Part shown: one piece after another, positions 1 through 17,327 of the stretch
Position numbering within the stretch: position 1 is the first letter of the stretch
Layout: each line of letters opens with the position of its first letter
NCBI RefSeq assembly: GCF_000224145.3
Contig: NC_020179.2
Coordinates: forward strand, 1,637,612 to 1,701,611
Direction: 5' to 3'
Source: Ciona intestinalis
Taxonomy: Eukaryota; Chordata; Ascidiacea; Phlebobranchia; Cionidae
Length of the DNA: 64,000 nt
Made by a program: the position numbers and the translations under genes
The notes under the pieces: generated by a model
What the model saw: only the letters and a program-made list of their open reading frames with translations
Told to the model about the DNA's origin: nothing
Databases searched by the model: none

Positions 1-68
1 TTAAAACACGATCAGGATATTTTGATATTATGTTCTGACGGTGTTCCGTCTTCTCCTACCCTACTGTA
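1..68 (+). mobile_element. MITE, right end only
   Basis: Starts inside the element at the aaacacgatcaggatat motif and ends near ccctactgta. The left part is outside the window. It ends 9 bp from the ODC exon at 78. Orientation convention for all MITE entries: + means the motif tttggtagtaaacaaag reads on the + strand. Confidence 0.75.
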
Positions 69-77
69 TTCACTCAC

Positions 78-3057
78 TGCTTGCCGAGATAGGCTTTCTG
101 GGATTCTGATAAATTTTTCGAAATATTTCAAGCAAAATGCGGCAAAAACTCCAGATCCGATGTAATACTTTGCAGAGTCTGTAGAAGAGAAATTGAATGT
201 AATATTGCTTTAGTACATTACATTGAAACGGTAAATAAATCATATAGTATAGGGTGGGGAGGATAGGACACCTTTTCAGTTCATGGTGTCATCCCATTTG
301 GTAGTAGACAAAGAACATTCAAAAAATTATAAATCGTAGCCTTACAACTCGCATAGACCTTTGTTAAGCGTTTAAAACACGATCTTGATGTTTGGATAAT
401 ATGTGCTAAATGTGTCCGGTCACCCCCCACTTTACTATATGCAGTCTATAGTATCAGCTTACCGCCACGAATTGCTTTACCATGCACAGATGTTACGAAG
501 GCGAATGCATTTTCCACGAAGAATCTACCAGGTTCAGCAATGACTGTCAAACCGGTTTCAGGCGGAAACAACCGGTCAATAGTAGCATTAACTTGCTTAC
601 TAATCTATACCACCAGAAAAAAAGTGTAGTAAGTGCGTTTTACTCTACAACTAAGAATGAATGAATAAATGTAACTTACTTTATCCTCGCGTGGCCAAAA
701 AACGGCAGTCGTCAAACACGGGTGTTCTGTTTCATACACCTCGTGCCTGCTTACGAGTTACCACATAAGTTACTTTGTGGGCGATTACTTTTTTTTTATG
801 TATGTCTGATAATTTGGACAGTCTATTGGTGACCACTTGGTTAGAGCAATAGCCGTTAAGTGTCTTGCCAAGGACAAATACACCCACAATACTTGTAGCA
901 GCGAACTATGGTAGGGTGAAACAAGATGGGACATATTTCTCCATTCTTTTCTCGGTCCATTTGAGTGTAATTTACCTTATCCTCACGTGGCCGGAAAACG
1001 AAACTCGTTATAATACGGGTGTTCTGTTTCATACACCTCGTGCCAGCTTACAAGTTAATTACCACGCATGTTACTTTGTTGGTAATTATTAGTTTTTTTA
1101 TATTTTTTTATCTATTAATCTGTAAAAACACAGTAAAGAAATATATGTGCTAACGATATCCCATCATTTATTGGGTGGGGGGAATGGGATACCTATTCAT
1201 TCTATACAACGAATTTAAAGAATTATAAATTTGTATCCTCACGATTTCCACAGTCTGCTGTTAATTGAATAAAATCCGCTTCGGATAATTGGATATTACC
1301 CACTAAGAGCGTCCCGTCTTCCCCCACCCTACTATACCACAGTATATACGCAAGCTATAGCTTTCTCAAAATTTATCAAATTTAGATGATATGCTCTCTG
1401 AGAGAAACTGCTATACACGTTTGCAATAGTCTTTAAAAACAGTATCAGCAGCGGTTAGGGCCTCACCTTGATAAAATTATCGCCACAAACGAATCCACCG
1501 CCGATGTCGACTATTTTAAAGTCATTTCCAATTAACTTGGCGAAATCGTAAAGCTCCCTACATCGCTGTAAGCTATCGCGGATCGTTTCAAAGGAGTTAC
1601 TCCCACTTCCAGGGTGAAAACTAAAGTGACAGATATATATATTCACAAAATGCATATTTTTAGTTGTTTTACATTGTATGAAAATAATTTGCAATGCTAT
1701 GCACAAAATCAGTGGTTCTCAACCGTTTAAGCCTACGGACCGGTGAAATTTGAAAACAAATTATCCGGATCGTTGGACCTTAAAAGATCAAAATCAAACC
1801 AAAATGTAATTAGGTTATAAATATGTAACTGAAAAGCAAAAAATACATACATTTATTGAGAAATTTGCTTCTGTCATTAAATATCATATTAATGTGTTAT
1901 AGGTGGTTTTACTATGGAGTTTTGTAGGAACAGTGATATAAAATTGTAATACATAGTACTGTGAGGTAAGATGGGACACCTATAAGACATAATACTCAAA
2001 TATCGTGTTTTTTAAACAGAGTCGTGAGAATACGGTTTTATAATTATTTGAATGTATTTGTTTACTAACAGATAGGACCAAAAACAGAAGGAAAGGGTGT
2101 CCCGTCTTTCCCACCTACTATATCTTTGGCGGGAAAGTTGACGCGACGTGGCGGTTGAGAAACACTAAACTAAAAACTACAGCAACGCAAACGTCATACC
2201 AAACTCCAATCAAATCCAATTCAAGCTCTTTACAGAGTAATATGAGCTCCCTGGCTTCGGACATCGTAACACCGAACTTGTCACCCATTTTGATGCCATT
2301 GCCGCAGTATTTTACGTTTAATCGCAAGAGTAACCTGTCGCACAAAAATAAGTAATGACGTGGAAAAAGCACGGAACAAACGAGATGCGTTACTTTCCGG
2401 TAGGATGAATCCGTTTGATTTTGTGCAGTTCGTCAGCGTTGTCAACAGTCATAACTTGAACACCGGTTTGACAAGCGTATTCAATATGGGAAGACATCTT
2501 GCATGGTACAGCAAAGAGAATGTCTTCCGGTTTCACTCCGCATTTTAGAGCCGTTTCAATTTCAAACTAAATGTATAAATTCAAAAAATAAACTGCACAG
2601 CATTTTTGAGGGCACGTTATAACGTACAGCGAAAGGACATTTTGTTAAGAATTCTAAGCAAAATATCCTACTGTTTACCTTACTGGCACAGTCGAAGCCC
2701 ACACCCAACGACGCTAGCAGTTGTACCACTGGTTGTGAGGGATTGCACTTCATGGCGTAGTACGGTCTGATTTTAGGCATGTGCTTCGTCCACAGCTGTA
2801 AGTTTCGTACAACTTGTCCAAGATCTGCCAGGTAAAACGAGGAATCCCATTCCTAAAAACACTCAAGTATATAGCATATAAAACTATATAGGCTACACGA
2901 CTACGGTTTAAAATTAACATGCTTTTACCTTTGAATTCTGCTGTGAGTTAACAAATTCCTTTGCGAATTCCTTCTTATTTGCATCATTTTTAACTCCATA
3001 GACGGGAGGTTTCAATGCTATGTGAGTCTCTAAACAAACTAGGTCAACCGAATGCAT
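78..3057 (-). CDS. ODC1-like: Ornithine decarboxylase-family protein, copy 1 (C-terminus outside window)
   Basis: PLP-dependent fold-III (alanine-racemase-like) decarboxylase family; ODC makes putrescine, the first step of polyamine synthesis, in the cytosol. Coding exons, complement of 2929-3057, 2679-2852, 2394-2566, 2200-2334, 1467-1620, 463-604 and 78-178; all junctions keep phase. Visible motifs are the PLP lysine in YYAMKCNP, the CFHPGSG loop, the glycine-rich DIGGGF loop and IAEPGRF. In the last visible exon the usual YYVNDGVYGSF region reads YYIGSGVFAAF, so the substrate-contacting Asp (332 in mammalian ODC) appears to be Ser. Activity is therefore doubtful; a divergent ODC or antizyme-inhibitor-like role is possible. 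The exon with the active-site Cys (WGPTCD) lies off the left edge. The start at 3057 matches the exon-1 layout of the divergent paralogue at 5154. Confidence 0.85.
245..438 (+). mobile_element. MITE, full length (reference description)
   Basis: About 190 bp. The 5' end is tatagggtggggagg and the 3' end ccccactttactata. Family consensus by eye: terminal inverted repeats of ~28 bp beginning tatagtagggtgggggaaga, internal motifs tttggtagtaaacaaagaac and tttaaaacacgatcaggat, apparent TA target site and no coding capacity. These traits fit a Tc1/mariner-type MITE. Confidence 0.85.
655..908 (-). mobile_element. SINE, partial
   Basis: Holds the family blocks actttatcctcgcgtggcc, gttctgtttcatacacctcg and tgaccacttggttagagcaa. 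The tRNA-like head (right side in this orientation) is truncated near 908. Strand convention for SINE entries: + means the tRNA-like head comes first on the + strand. Confidence 0.7.
908..965 (+). mobile_element. MITE fragment, left end
   Basis: Begins ggtagggtgaaacaagatgg and breaks at the point where a SINE fragment starts (966). It lies between two SINE segments. Confidence 0.6.
966..1095 (-). mobile_element. SINE fragment
   Basis: Tail half only (tatcctcacgtggccgg through taattaccacgcatgttac), directly abutting a MITE fragment. Confidence 0.65.
1170..1336 (+). mobile_element. MITE, slightly deleted
   Basis: Both ends are present (attgggtgggg and cccaccctactata). About 25 bp is missing from the left half. 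Confidence 0.7.
1710..2166. mobile_element. Non-autonomous hAT-like element with a nested MITE
   Basis: The left end cagtggttctcaaccg is mirrored by the right end cggttgagaaacact, giving imperfect ~16-bp terminal inverted repeats of hAT type. It lies in the copy-1 ODC intron between 1620 and 2200, has no transposase and contains a MITE at 1957-2123. No clear 8-bp target duplication remains, so it looks old. Confidence 0.6.
1957..2123 (-). mobile_element. MITE nested in the hAT-like element
   Basis: The left end is of the variant type (actgtgaggtaagatggg) and the right end is standard (ccacctactata). About 25 bp shorter than the consensus. Confidence 0.7.
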
Positions 3058-3135
3058 GGTCTCTTCTTTGCAAAAACAGCTTTTATTAGCTTAATCCAAA
3101 TAAGTTACATTAAACGTACAAAATCATATATATAT

Positions 3136-3329
3136 CTTAGGATAGGGGAAGATGGGACTGCATTTTATTCCATTTTCTCGTACCATTTAGTGGTAAACAA
3201 AGAAAATTTAAATATTTATAAAACCGTACCCCCACGACTCCCATAAACAGTTGTTAATTGTTTAAAACAGGATCAGGATATTTGGATATTAAGTGCTAAA
3301 AGTGTCATACCTTCCTCCACTCTGCTATA
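3136..3329 (+). mobile_element. MITE, full length
   Basis: Degraded ends (ttaggataggggaag and cctccactctgctata). Lies ~80 bp upstream of the copy-1 ODC start. Confidence 0.75.
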
Positions 3330-3544
3330 CATTTACGAAGTTTGGTGATTTGGTTGCCGAAACTATTCTATTCTGTATATGGTTGGATCCTTGAGGACCA
3401 GGGTTTTAGGCCAGACTTGACCTATTACCCCAACACCCTTATCGAAAGCGACCTGCTCAGAAAAATGAAACTCCTTGTTTTGTTTTAAGTTAGAACATTA
3501 ACTGTCGCGTGCCGACTCGCTCTGCATAGCGTTACAACTAATCT

Positions 3545-3623
3545 GATTGAAGATCTTCATTCCGAGAAACGTAAAGGGGGAAACCTTGATCGATTAACGT
3601 TTGGCACCATGCAGTTTAATGGA
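3545..3623 (+). repeat. Direct repeat unit 1 in the ODC intergenic region
   Basis: Contains aaacgtaaagggggaaacc followed by ttgatcgattaacgtttg. It is similar to 4467-4538 and does not belong to the MITE or SINE families of the window. Confidence 0.6.
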
Positions 3624-4009
3624 TGACCCTCGAATGCATGGCGGGAAAGAAGAGCTATTTTAACATGACATGCTGGCCTAAGGGCTTAAAAGCAACGGTC
3701 ACTGCACTATAACCGCCCTTATTGAGGTCACTTTTTAATGCGACTATAAATTTATGCGACTATAAATTTGCTAGACCCTGCAGTTATCACGCTGTTCTTT
3801 TGTTTGTGCGTTTTTCGTCGTGAAATTGTTGAGAAATTAAAAAAAAAAATAAAGAAATTTTGAAATTTGTATAATAGATAAAGCTAAAGGAAATCCCATG
3901 CATTGTCCCACTGCCTATTTTTTTTATTCGCGCAGTTTTGTTTTTTTCAGAGACTGTTTAGTATTTTGAAGCGTTGTGATAGCTTTAAAATTATAAAGCC
4001 GTGAAAAAG

Positions 4010-4232
4010 AGTGTTTTGTTTTATGCAACCCTTGCCCGCTTACGAAATACCATGTATGTTACTTTGTGGGTAATTAGTTTTAGGAGTTGTTTTGTTTTTT
4101 CATATATGACTGAAGACTTAAAAATCGTTAGTAAACACTGGGTTGGAGCAATTACCATTAAGTGTCTTGCCAAAGAACACATACACACCCACATAGTAGC
4201 CGCGAAGAGCCTTGATTCATATACCCTCTAAG
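4010..4232 (-). mobile_element. SINE, partial
   Basis: Runs from the tttatgcaacccttgcccgc block to cgcgaagagccttgattcat, lacking the outermost tRNA-like part. Confidence 0.65.
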
Positions 4233-4261
4233 GTTTTTAATGATAGCGTGAACGCAGTCCC

Positions 4262-4352
4262 CACTGATAAAGGATACAGTTTTAAAATTTTATAAATTTT
4301 TCTTTGTTTCCTACCGAATGAGACGAGAAGACTTCTCCCCCCACCTTACTAT
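4262..4352 (-). mobile_element. MITE, right half only
   Basis: Retains tttctttgtttcctaccgaatgagacgagaag and the end caccttactata; strongly degraded. Confidence 0.55.
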
Positions 4353-4466
4353 ATATTTCCCCCCAAATTGAACGACCGAGTTACCCACATTATTTGGTAA
4401 TTGCAAGGGAAATACACTATGAGTGCTATACCAGCTTTCAGCATGGAAACAAAACTAGTGATCGCT

Positions 4467-4538
4467 GATTGAAGACCTACATCCTAAAAAACGTAAAGAG
4501 GAAACGTTGATCGATTAACGTTTGCCAGTTAAATGAAT
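4467..4538 (+). repeat. Direct repeat unit 2 in the ODC intergenic region
   Basis: Partner of 3545-3623, sharing the aaacgtaaag and tgatcgattaacgttt blocks and the surrounding order of sequence. Confidence 0.6.
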
Positions 4539-5153
4539 GATAGTACATAACTATGGTTCCGAAGCGTTTCACAAATTTAAACGTTTTACAAAGATCAAAA
4601 TTTTTTTAAACCATTAATTTGCGAAACAAAACATTGCCTTCTATTGGTTTTAGTTATTTTGAGAAGAAAGTAGAAGTGTTTTCAGTTTAAATTTTATTTT
4701 TAGTTTAAATTTTTATTTCAGTTTAAAATAAAAAAAATGCAAATGGTGATTGTGTCCGCCAGTTTGGATCTTTTTGTGTGCAAATTGCGCATATAAATGC
4801 AAAGTGGCCGTATGTCTTAATAGGTGCGTGTAAACGATATAGGACTAGATCCCGTGTTTTACTATTTAAAATATAAAATCTCAGATAAAAATTCTCAGAT
4901 TTTTCAGACATGTAATCGATGAAAAATTAGAGCCAAAGTTATAGTCTTGTTTGATAAAGTATGTTCGTATTTGGCATACACAGAAAATCCAATTTGCAAA
5001 TGTCACTTTTGTTTTGATTCTTGTTAACGGATGTATAACGGATTGGTATACTGTTAAGTTATTGTTTTCATTTCCGGATACAGTAACATGTAAATTCAGT
5101 TGCTCTTGGTTTCGTTCGAAGTCCACCGATCTTGTGTTTCATAGTTAGATAAT

Positions 5154-7494
5154 ATGCCCGCTGCCGACCTAGTATCACTAGAGCCTAGCAAGCCGTTAAA
5201 ACCTCCCGTCTATGGAGTTAGAAAGGGTAAAAGTCGAAAGGAATTTGCAAAGGTTTTTGTAAATTCACAGCGGAATTTAAAGGTAAAAGCATGTGATTTC
5301 GAACCGTGTATATACTTGTATATAGGCTTTTTACTTGAGTGTTTTTAGGAATGGGATTCCTCGTTTTACCTTGGAGATCTTGGGCAAGTTGTACGAAACT
5401 TACAGATGTGGACGAAGCACATGCCTAAAATCAGACCGTACTACGCCATGAAGTGCAATCCCTCACAACCAGTGGTACAACTGCTAGCGTCGTTGGGCGT
5501 GGGCTTCGACTGTGCCAGTAAGGTAAACATCCAGTAGGATATTTTGCTTGAAACTCTTAACAAAATTTCCTTTCGCCGTATGTTATAACGTGCCTTCAAA
5601 ATTGCTGTAGGCTGCAGTTGTTTTACAATAGTATACATTTAGTTTGAAATTGAAACGGCTCTAAAATGCGGAGTGAAACCGGAAGACATTCTCTTTGCTG
5701 TACCATGCAAGATGTCTTCCCATATTGAATACGCTTGTCAAACCGGTGTTCAAGTTATGACTGTTGACAACGCTGACGAACTGCACAAAATCAAACGGAT
5801 TCATCCTACCGGAAAGTAAGGTATCCTTTGCATTTTCTCTGGCAATAAAATAACATTTTGTCTGTGAAACAGGTTGCTGTTACGTTTGAATGTCTGTGAG
5901 TTTGAAGAAGGGGTTAGAATGGGGGACAAATTCGGCGCATCAATGTCAGATGCCAAAAAGCTCGTATTATTGTGCAAATCGCTCAACTTAAATTTGAATG
6001 GGATATGGTATGTTTTGTTTCGTATTTTTTTGTGGCGATATATTATCCTTAAAGGTAAAAAGTACACAAGTAAAAAGATGCCAGTGATACACAGATTGAT
6101 GTTGCCCTACACCACGAAAATAAATAATGATCATATAGTAGGGCGGGGAAGACGGGACAGTTTTAGCACATATAATATCCAAATATTCTGATCGTGTTTT
6201 GAACAATTACCAATGGTCTGTAGAAGTCGTGAGAAAACGATTTTAAAATTCTTTGAATTTTCCATGTTCTCTACCGAATGGGACAAGAAAATAAAATGAA
6301 AAGATGTCCCATCTTTTCCCATCCTACTATAAATTTATTCATTCACTTTTACAGTTACCATCCTGGAAGTGGGGTTGAATCTTTCGAATGTATAATGAGC
6401 TGCTTGCAGCAGTGTAAAGAACTCTACGACTTTGCTGCTTCTAATGGGGTAGATTTAAAAACTATTGACATTGGCGGGGGATTCCTTTGTGGCGAAAACT
6501 TTATCAAGGTAAAACCTTTAGCCTCTTTTTTCGTGCTGTTCAGATTGTTTGGAAAATATATGGGTTTAATTAAGGCTAGTCGCTGTTACCATTGTGGGTG
6601 TATCTGTCCGCGGGCCGGTAAATTGTCTAACTTAGTGTTGTCAGTCATATATAAAACAAAAAATGAGAAGCTTCCAAAATAATTATCGATAAAGTTACAT
6701 ACGTGGTAACTCGTAAGCGGGTACGAGGTGTATGAAACGAAGGACAGCCGTTTGTAACGACCGTTGTTGCCCCGCCACGTGATGGTAAAAAGTTACATTC
6801 GAACACACCAATTTGGTTTATATAGTTTTACGTTAACGCATTGTGGCCACACTTTTATAGATAAGTAAGCAAGTTGCTGCTACTATTGACCGGTTGTTTC
6901 CGCCTGAAACCGGTTTGACAGTCATTGCTGAACCTGGTAGATTCATNNNNNNNNNNNNNNNNNNNNNNNNNNNNNNNNNNNNNNNNNNNNNNNNNNTCAA
7001 AGAATTATGAAATTGTATGTTCACAACTCCCACGCACCGTTGTTAATTGTTTAAAACGCGATCAGGATATTTGGATATTATGTACCAAAGGTGTCCCATC
7101 TTCCCCACCCTACTATATGTGGCTACTATATATGGTAGGTTGGGGAAAAACGGGACAACTTTAGCACATAATATCCAAATATCCTGATGGTGTTTTAAAC
7201 AATTAACAACGGTCAATGGGAGTCGTGAGGATACAGTTTCATAATTTTTTGAATGTTGTTTGTTTATACCAAATTGGACGAGAAAATAGATTGAAAAGCT
7301 GGCCCTTCTTCTCCACCCCACTATAATAAAACAATGTTCGCTGTTTGTACTTTTAAAATCATATACACCAAGCACATAATTCCATATTTTTTAGGAATGA
7401 AATCGCTGAAAAATTAGACCCCAAATCACCCTTGTTTGAGCAGTATCAACGACTGGAGAAAACCGACGAAGAAATAATTTCCAATGATGTGTAG
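5154..7494 (+). CDS. ODC1-like: Ornithine decarboxylase-family protein, copy 2 (interrupted by assembly gap)
   Basis: Paralogue of the minus-strand gene, head to head with it. Exons 5154-5282, 5349-5522, 5643-5815, 5873-6007, 6355-6508 and 6861-6946 (runs into the N gap), plus a probable last exon 7395-7494. The first five exons have exactly the same lengths as in copy 1 (129, 174, 173, 135, 154). The PLP lysine (YYAMKCNP), CYHPGSG, DIGGGF and IAEPGRF are all present. The gap hides the rest of exon 6 and the exons for the DGVYGSF and WGPTCD regions, so activity cannot be judged. The last exon gives an acidic tail ending EEIISNDV; its link to the gene rests on position, strand and open frame. 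Introns carry MITEs and a SINE fragment. Confidence 0.85.
6134..6331 (-). mobile_element. MITE, full length, 23 bp before an ODC exon
   Basis: Both ends intact. Its right end (atcttttcccatcctac) supplies the nearest pyrimidine-rich stretch to the acceptor of the exon at 6355. Confidence 0.85.
6575..6800 (+). mobile_element. SINE fragment in ODC copy-2 intron
   Basis: Carries the SINE tail blocks ggtaactcgtaagcgggtac, gaggtgtatgaaac and the gccacgtgatgg region. The tRNA-like head is missing. Confidence 0.65.
6947..6996. other. Assembly gap (50 N)
   Basis: Fixed-length placeholder. It cuts the sixth ODC copy-2 exon on the left and a MITE on the right, so real sequence, including ODC exons, is missing here. 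Confidence 0.95.
6997..7117 (+). mobile_element. MITE, right part after the gap
   Basis: Standard internal sequence and right end ccaccctactata; the left part is lost in the N gap. Confidence 0.8.
7128..7325 (-). mobile_element. MITE, full length, tail to tail with the preceding copy
   Basis: Both ends are present. It sits 10 bp from the previous copy in opposite orientation, so the pair forms a large inverted repeat. Confidence 0.85.
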
Positions 7495-8541
7495 TTCCTT
7501 GTCGTTGAATTTGTACACAGATTATTTAACCCAGTTCTGAATATATAGGCGTTTTGTTTAGACACGAACCATCGTCATTATTTTTTACAATTTTAAAATA
7601 CAATAAGTGGTGTATCTGCATACGAGTGTTCTTATTAATCCAACCCACTACAAAAGTAACCTTTTTGTTTTTGCAAAATGGGACAACAAATAGAGTGATA
7701 AAGTGTTTTACTTAACCCAACCTACTTTATATAATAAACTTTCTTTATCATGTCAGAAAATTCCACTGCAAAATCTTGGAGGTTTCCGAGACATAGCAAA
7801 AAGGTTATTTATGCGCTGTTTCCCATTTGTAACAGAAAGACTGATATCGTAGATTCAGCTAAGTAAGGACTATCTGCGACTTCAACTCTTCTGTAATGCT
7901 AGACTTTCTTGACTTGACGACCGGCTTTTCAATTCCATGTATGCAACTTTTAGTAAAGAAGTGCACGAGTACAATAGTGTTACTACATAAAATAGACGAT
8001 CAGGACCGGTGCTGTTCAAACGATTTTACGGATTTGAGCAAATACCATGAAAAATTACACGAATCAAGGCGTGGAAATTGATCAATTCGTTTTTTAACGG
8101 CCAGCAATTGCACAGAGCTTAGCGCTGCAAATATACGTATGATTGAATACAGCAACAACCGTGCACGGAATCTCACGCGGATCCGTGTTGAAAAAAGCTG
8201 AATAAGCCAACGTGTATAGACAATTGCGCTCGGTATGTTTGTAACGTTGTGAAGATTACTCTTTGCGAGTACCGCGCGTGTATCCGAATCTAATCATGAA
8301 AAAATCGTAGTTGAAACACCAGCGAATAGGTTATACCTCAGAGCACCCAACGCAAGTGGTTTATACTACTCGGGCGAGCTCCGTTACTGTCGGTAAAATA
8401 GTAAAGGCAAGCATGCGTTAAACTTGTGATAAGTAAGAATACGGATATCCAGTATACTATAGACAACGACTCAAAATACGTGATTCTGATCAAACAAGTA
8501 AAATACTCGCTCGTGGTCGAGATCTACATGGTTAAGCTGCT
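7495..8541. other. Intergenic region between ODC copy 2 and JNK
   Basis: The two genes converge here. Only short unconvincing open frames are present, with no recognisable RNA gene. The 3' untranslated regions of both genes must lie here. Confidence 0.5.
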
Positions 8542-14305
<5,764 letters not shown>

Positions 14306-14639
14306 TTATGAAAGACTTAAATGCCTTTCCATGCGTTGGGGTAATAAGCCAAATCTGGACTAAATTTAAGGTGCTTGACAAGGACCTCACCCATAAATAA
14401 CAATAAAAAGAAACGAAGTGTTCTAAATTTTGTTAAAAAATGTGCTAGTCACGAATTCTTCGCCTACTTTATCTGCTATATAACCATTAAACAATAAATG
14501 TACCCTTCAATAACCCCCAATTTTCAACTTAGATCTAACACTTTCCATCAGCCTAAACTAGTGCAGAAATAGCTTAAGAGTAAAAAGGTGTGTTCAACTG
14601 TGTCAAACCCTTCGTTTACTGTAGTAACCTTTAAAGATT

Positions 14640-14800
14640 GGGTGCTAGTTTACAGTCTTCCCCCACCTTATTTTCTAACCACTAACCCCTATAGTCACTA
14701 ACTACTAACCTCTATAACTACTAACCCCCTAACCATCAACACCTAAACCCAACCCCCTAACCACCAACCACTAACACTTTCCACCAGCCTATTCTGCTAT
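14640..14800. repeat. CTAACC-rich degenerate repeat, possible third MITE family
   Basis: Starts ggtgctagtttacagtcttc, as the inverted-repeat element at 38111 does, then runs into many CTAACC/ACTAACC units ending near ccaccagcctattctg. Related to 53606-53745. Confidence 0.5.
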
Positions 14801-15665
14801 GTACTGGAAGATTCTTAACTTATAGTATACGTGCCAAAGATTGTGACATATTATATATCAGTACATTAAACATTGAATACTTTTCCATATTCCCATTATG
14901 TATAAAAGTATAACCACATTGAGTACTTACCCCATATAGGTTATATAAAGATTCAAGGGAAATTATAAATAGTTCCAACTATCCATTTGTATATAAAGTA
15001 CAATCTAACAAGCTGTATGAACGATAAATATCAGTATTATTGCTATTCGCAACACACGCCTTTGCAAATAAAAATTCAATTCGGGTAGAATGGCCCAAGT
15101 TTAGTTCGATTCACTGTAGACCGGTATTGTGTGCTCTCTATCCTAAATTGTGGTCCCATTTAGAATGAGATCATTAAGAAGCACAAATGTATAATCAAAT
15201 TATTTGTTTAATATTAAAAATGGCTGTATAGCTTGTATTATTATTGTTTAAATGTTCCGCAGAAATTTAAAAGAATTATCAATAAAACGAGAGTTGTAAA
15301 AACATACAAATATACAAACGCTTGGTGGCGCTACATATACACAATGAGAATATGTATATGTACACGTTACGTTTTATACAAACTTTTTTAGAAACCATAT
15401 CAATAGAATGTCATCTTTATGCGTCATTTACTGTATCGATTCTATTTATTCTACAGCAATGACGTTCGACCACTTGCCTATTCATAGAAAACTGTTCAGA
15501 TTTTTTCTATGACGTGTTTTACAGCGAATTTTGGCTGTTTTACGGGGTGTTGCAAACGAAATTCATGCGAAGTTACTCTTATACTTACCGAAACATGGAA
15601 AGTAAGAATATAATTGTATACATCAACTAGAAAGTAAACCTTTTTTTAAATTTTACAAGGTTGAA

Positions 15666-15700
15666 TATAGTAGGGTGGGGGAAGATGGGACACGTTTCCA
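15666..15700 (+). mobile_element. MITE fragment, left end
   Basis: tatagtagggtgggggaag and about 15 further bases, then unrelated sequence. Confidence 0.6.
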
Positions 15701-17327
15701 CTCTATAAAAACAATAATAGTATTATAAAACTGTTCCGCCCCTACCATACATTCCATATACAAAATGCAATTTGGAAAAGGAACCAGGTGGATAAAACAA
15801 CTGAAACGTTCATTTTCCTATTCAAAATCAACCCATAGAATAATTCGTACACTTTTCAGTTTTGAAATGGGTATATTATTTTGATTAATAGCAATCATAA
15901 AACAGTTTCCCACGCATTGCGGCGAGTAAACCATAGGTTTCGGTGCGATACCTAAGTTAGGACGCGTCACTGAAATTGTAAAGGTGCTTATTTATTTCAC
16001 AACCACACGCACCCTTAGTTGACGAAAAATAAGAAGAATTCGACGCATACCAAGTGTAATTAACCGCGCCTTTTAAGCTTCAATGCTGTCAACCATACCC
16101 AACCGAGCATAGAATAGTTGTTCTGTGTGTAAGAGGCAATGTTCATTCGAGTAGTTTTTCACCGAAATGTGACAAACGGCAGCCGAGGCTATTCGGCGAA
16201 AGCGGATAATGGCTTGAAGTAACATTTGTTTATATATTGCAGAGTAACAGCAGCTTTTCCCGTGCAGACTTAACTATATTAATGTGTATAAGGTGACGTG
16301 GGTATATATAGAAAAGCTATTGATGGATCGGTACTATAGGTTAGCCAGAACAGTATATAAGCTAAATTATATCATAGGTTCTGACACTTGTTAGTACAGG
16401 CCGGCCAAAACGATGAGAACACGTTGAAAAGTGTACTTAGCGAGCCATTGACCAGTTGTGTATACATCACCGCATGCGGTCAAAGCGTTGACCAAACTGG
16501 GCAAACCTGTGATAGTAGACCTTTTGTTTGGCTAAGCTGAGTGACTTTAGTACGTTCTTCTAGTTCAAACAGAGAAAAGGCCGACCTACCTAAGCCCTAA
16601 TTGAATACATCAGCAATGTTTATTAAGTAGGCGGTTGGATAGTACATGTCGTTGGGAGATTATGGAATACGCTCAATACAACAGGTTAGGGATATATTAT
16701 TTATAGGTGGTTTTTCGTAGAATTGGATTCATATTTATTTAACCCTATACACAATATGTGCAATACAAACTGTAAAACAAGTGCGTTCCTAAGATAATTT
16801 GTGCTAACACAGAAAAACCAGTATAGGTTACTGAAGCAGTGACCCGTATAGATAGAAGAAATTGGTGTACACAGCAAGTCAGTTACGGTAGAACGTTTCT
16901 TTGATGTAATCATATTAAAATTTTCCACTTGTTGTAAATCAGTCGTGTGTCAAAACGCGGTAAAGCAATTATAACTGATCTAAGTAAACAGTTAAAACTA
17001 ATATTTGAGATACAACTACATTCGTAACTTCGTTTTGTACCTCAGTGCTAATGGTATAAATAAAGTATATGCGGGGGCATCTTATTAGATAGAGATTTTT
17101 GGAGTTCCTGATTTGGTCACCCTTTGTCCAATCAATATGGAAATATTGTTATTTTCGTGACAAATTTCGATTTGCTATCGACCGCCCTGTCGCAGTCAGA
17201 TAGTAAGTTTACTTCAGTTTTGCAGCAAGGCAGGAGCAAAAGATTTGCTGTAGGCAAAAAGATCTAAATTGATAAACTGTATATATAAAAGCAATACGCT
17301 CAAGATTTTGCTTGCATTTATTATTTA

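Larger units (their letters stand above)
3058..5153. promoter_or_regulatory. Divergent intergenic region between the two ODC starts
   Basis: About 2.1 kb separates the two ATGs. It holds one near-complete MITE (3136-3329), a SINE (4010-4232), a MITE remnant (4262-4352) and a non-coding segment present twice in the same orientation (3545-3623 and 4467-4538) that shares gattgaagay and ttgatcgattaacgttt. No convincing TATA box was seen. The repeated segment is a candidate regulatory element, but only by inference. Confidence 0.4.
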
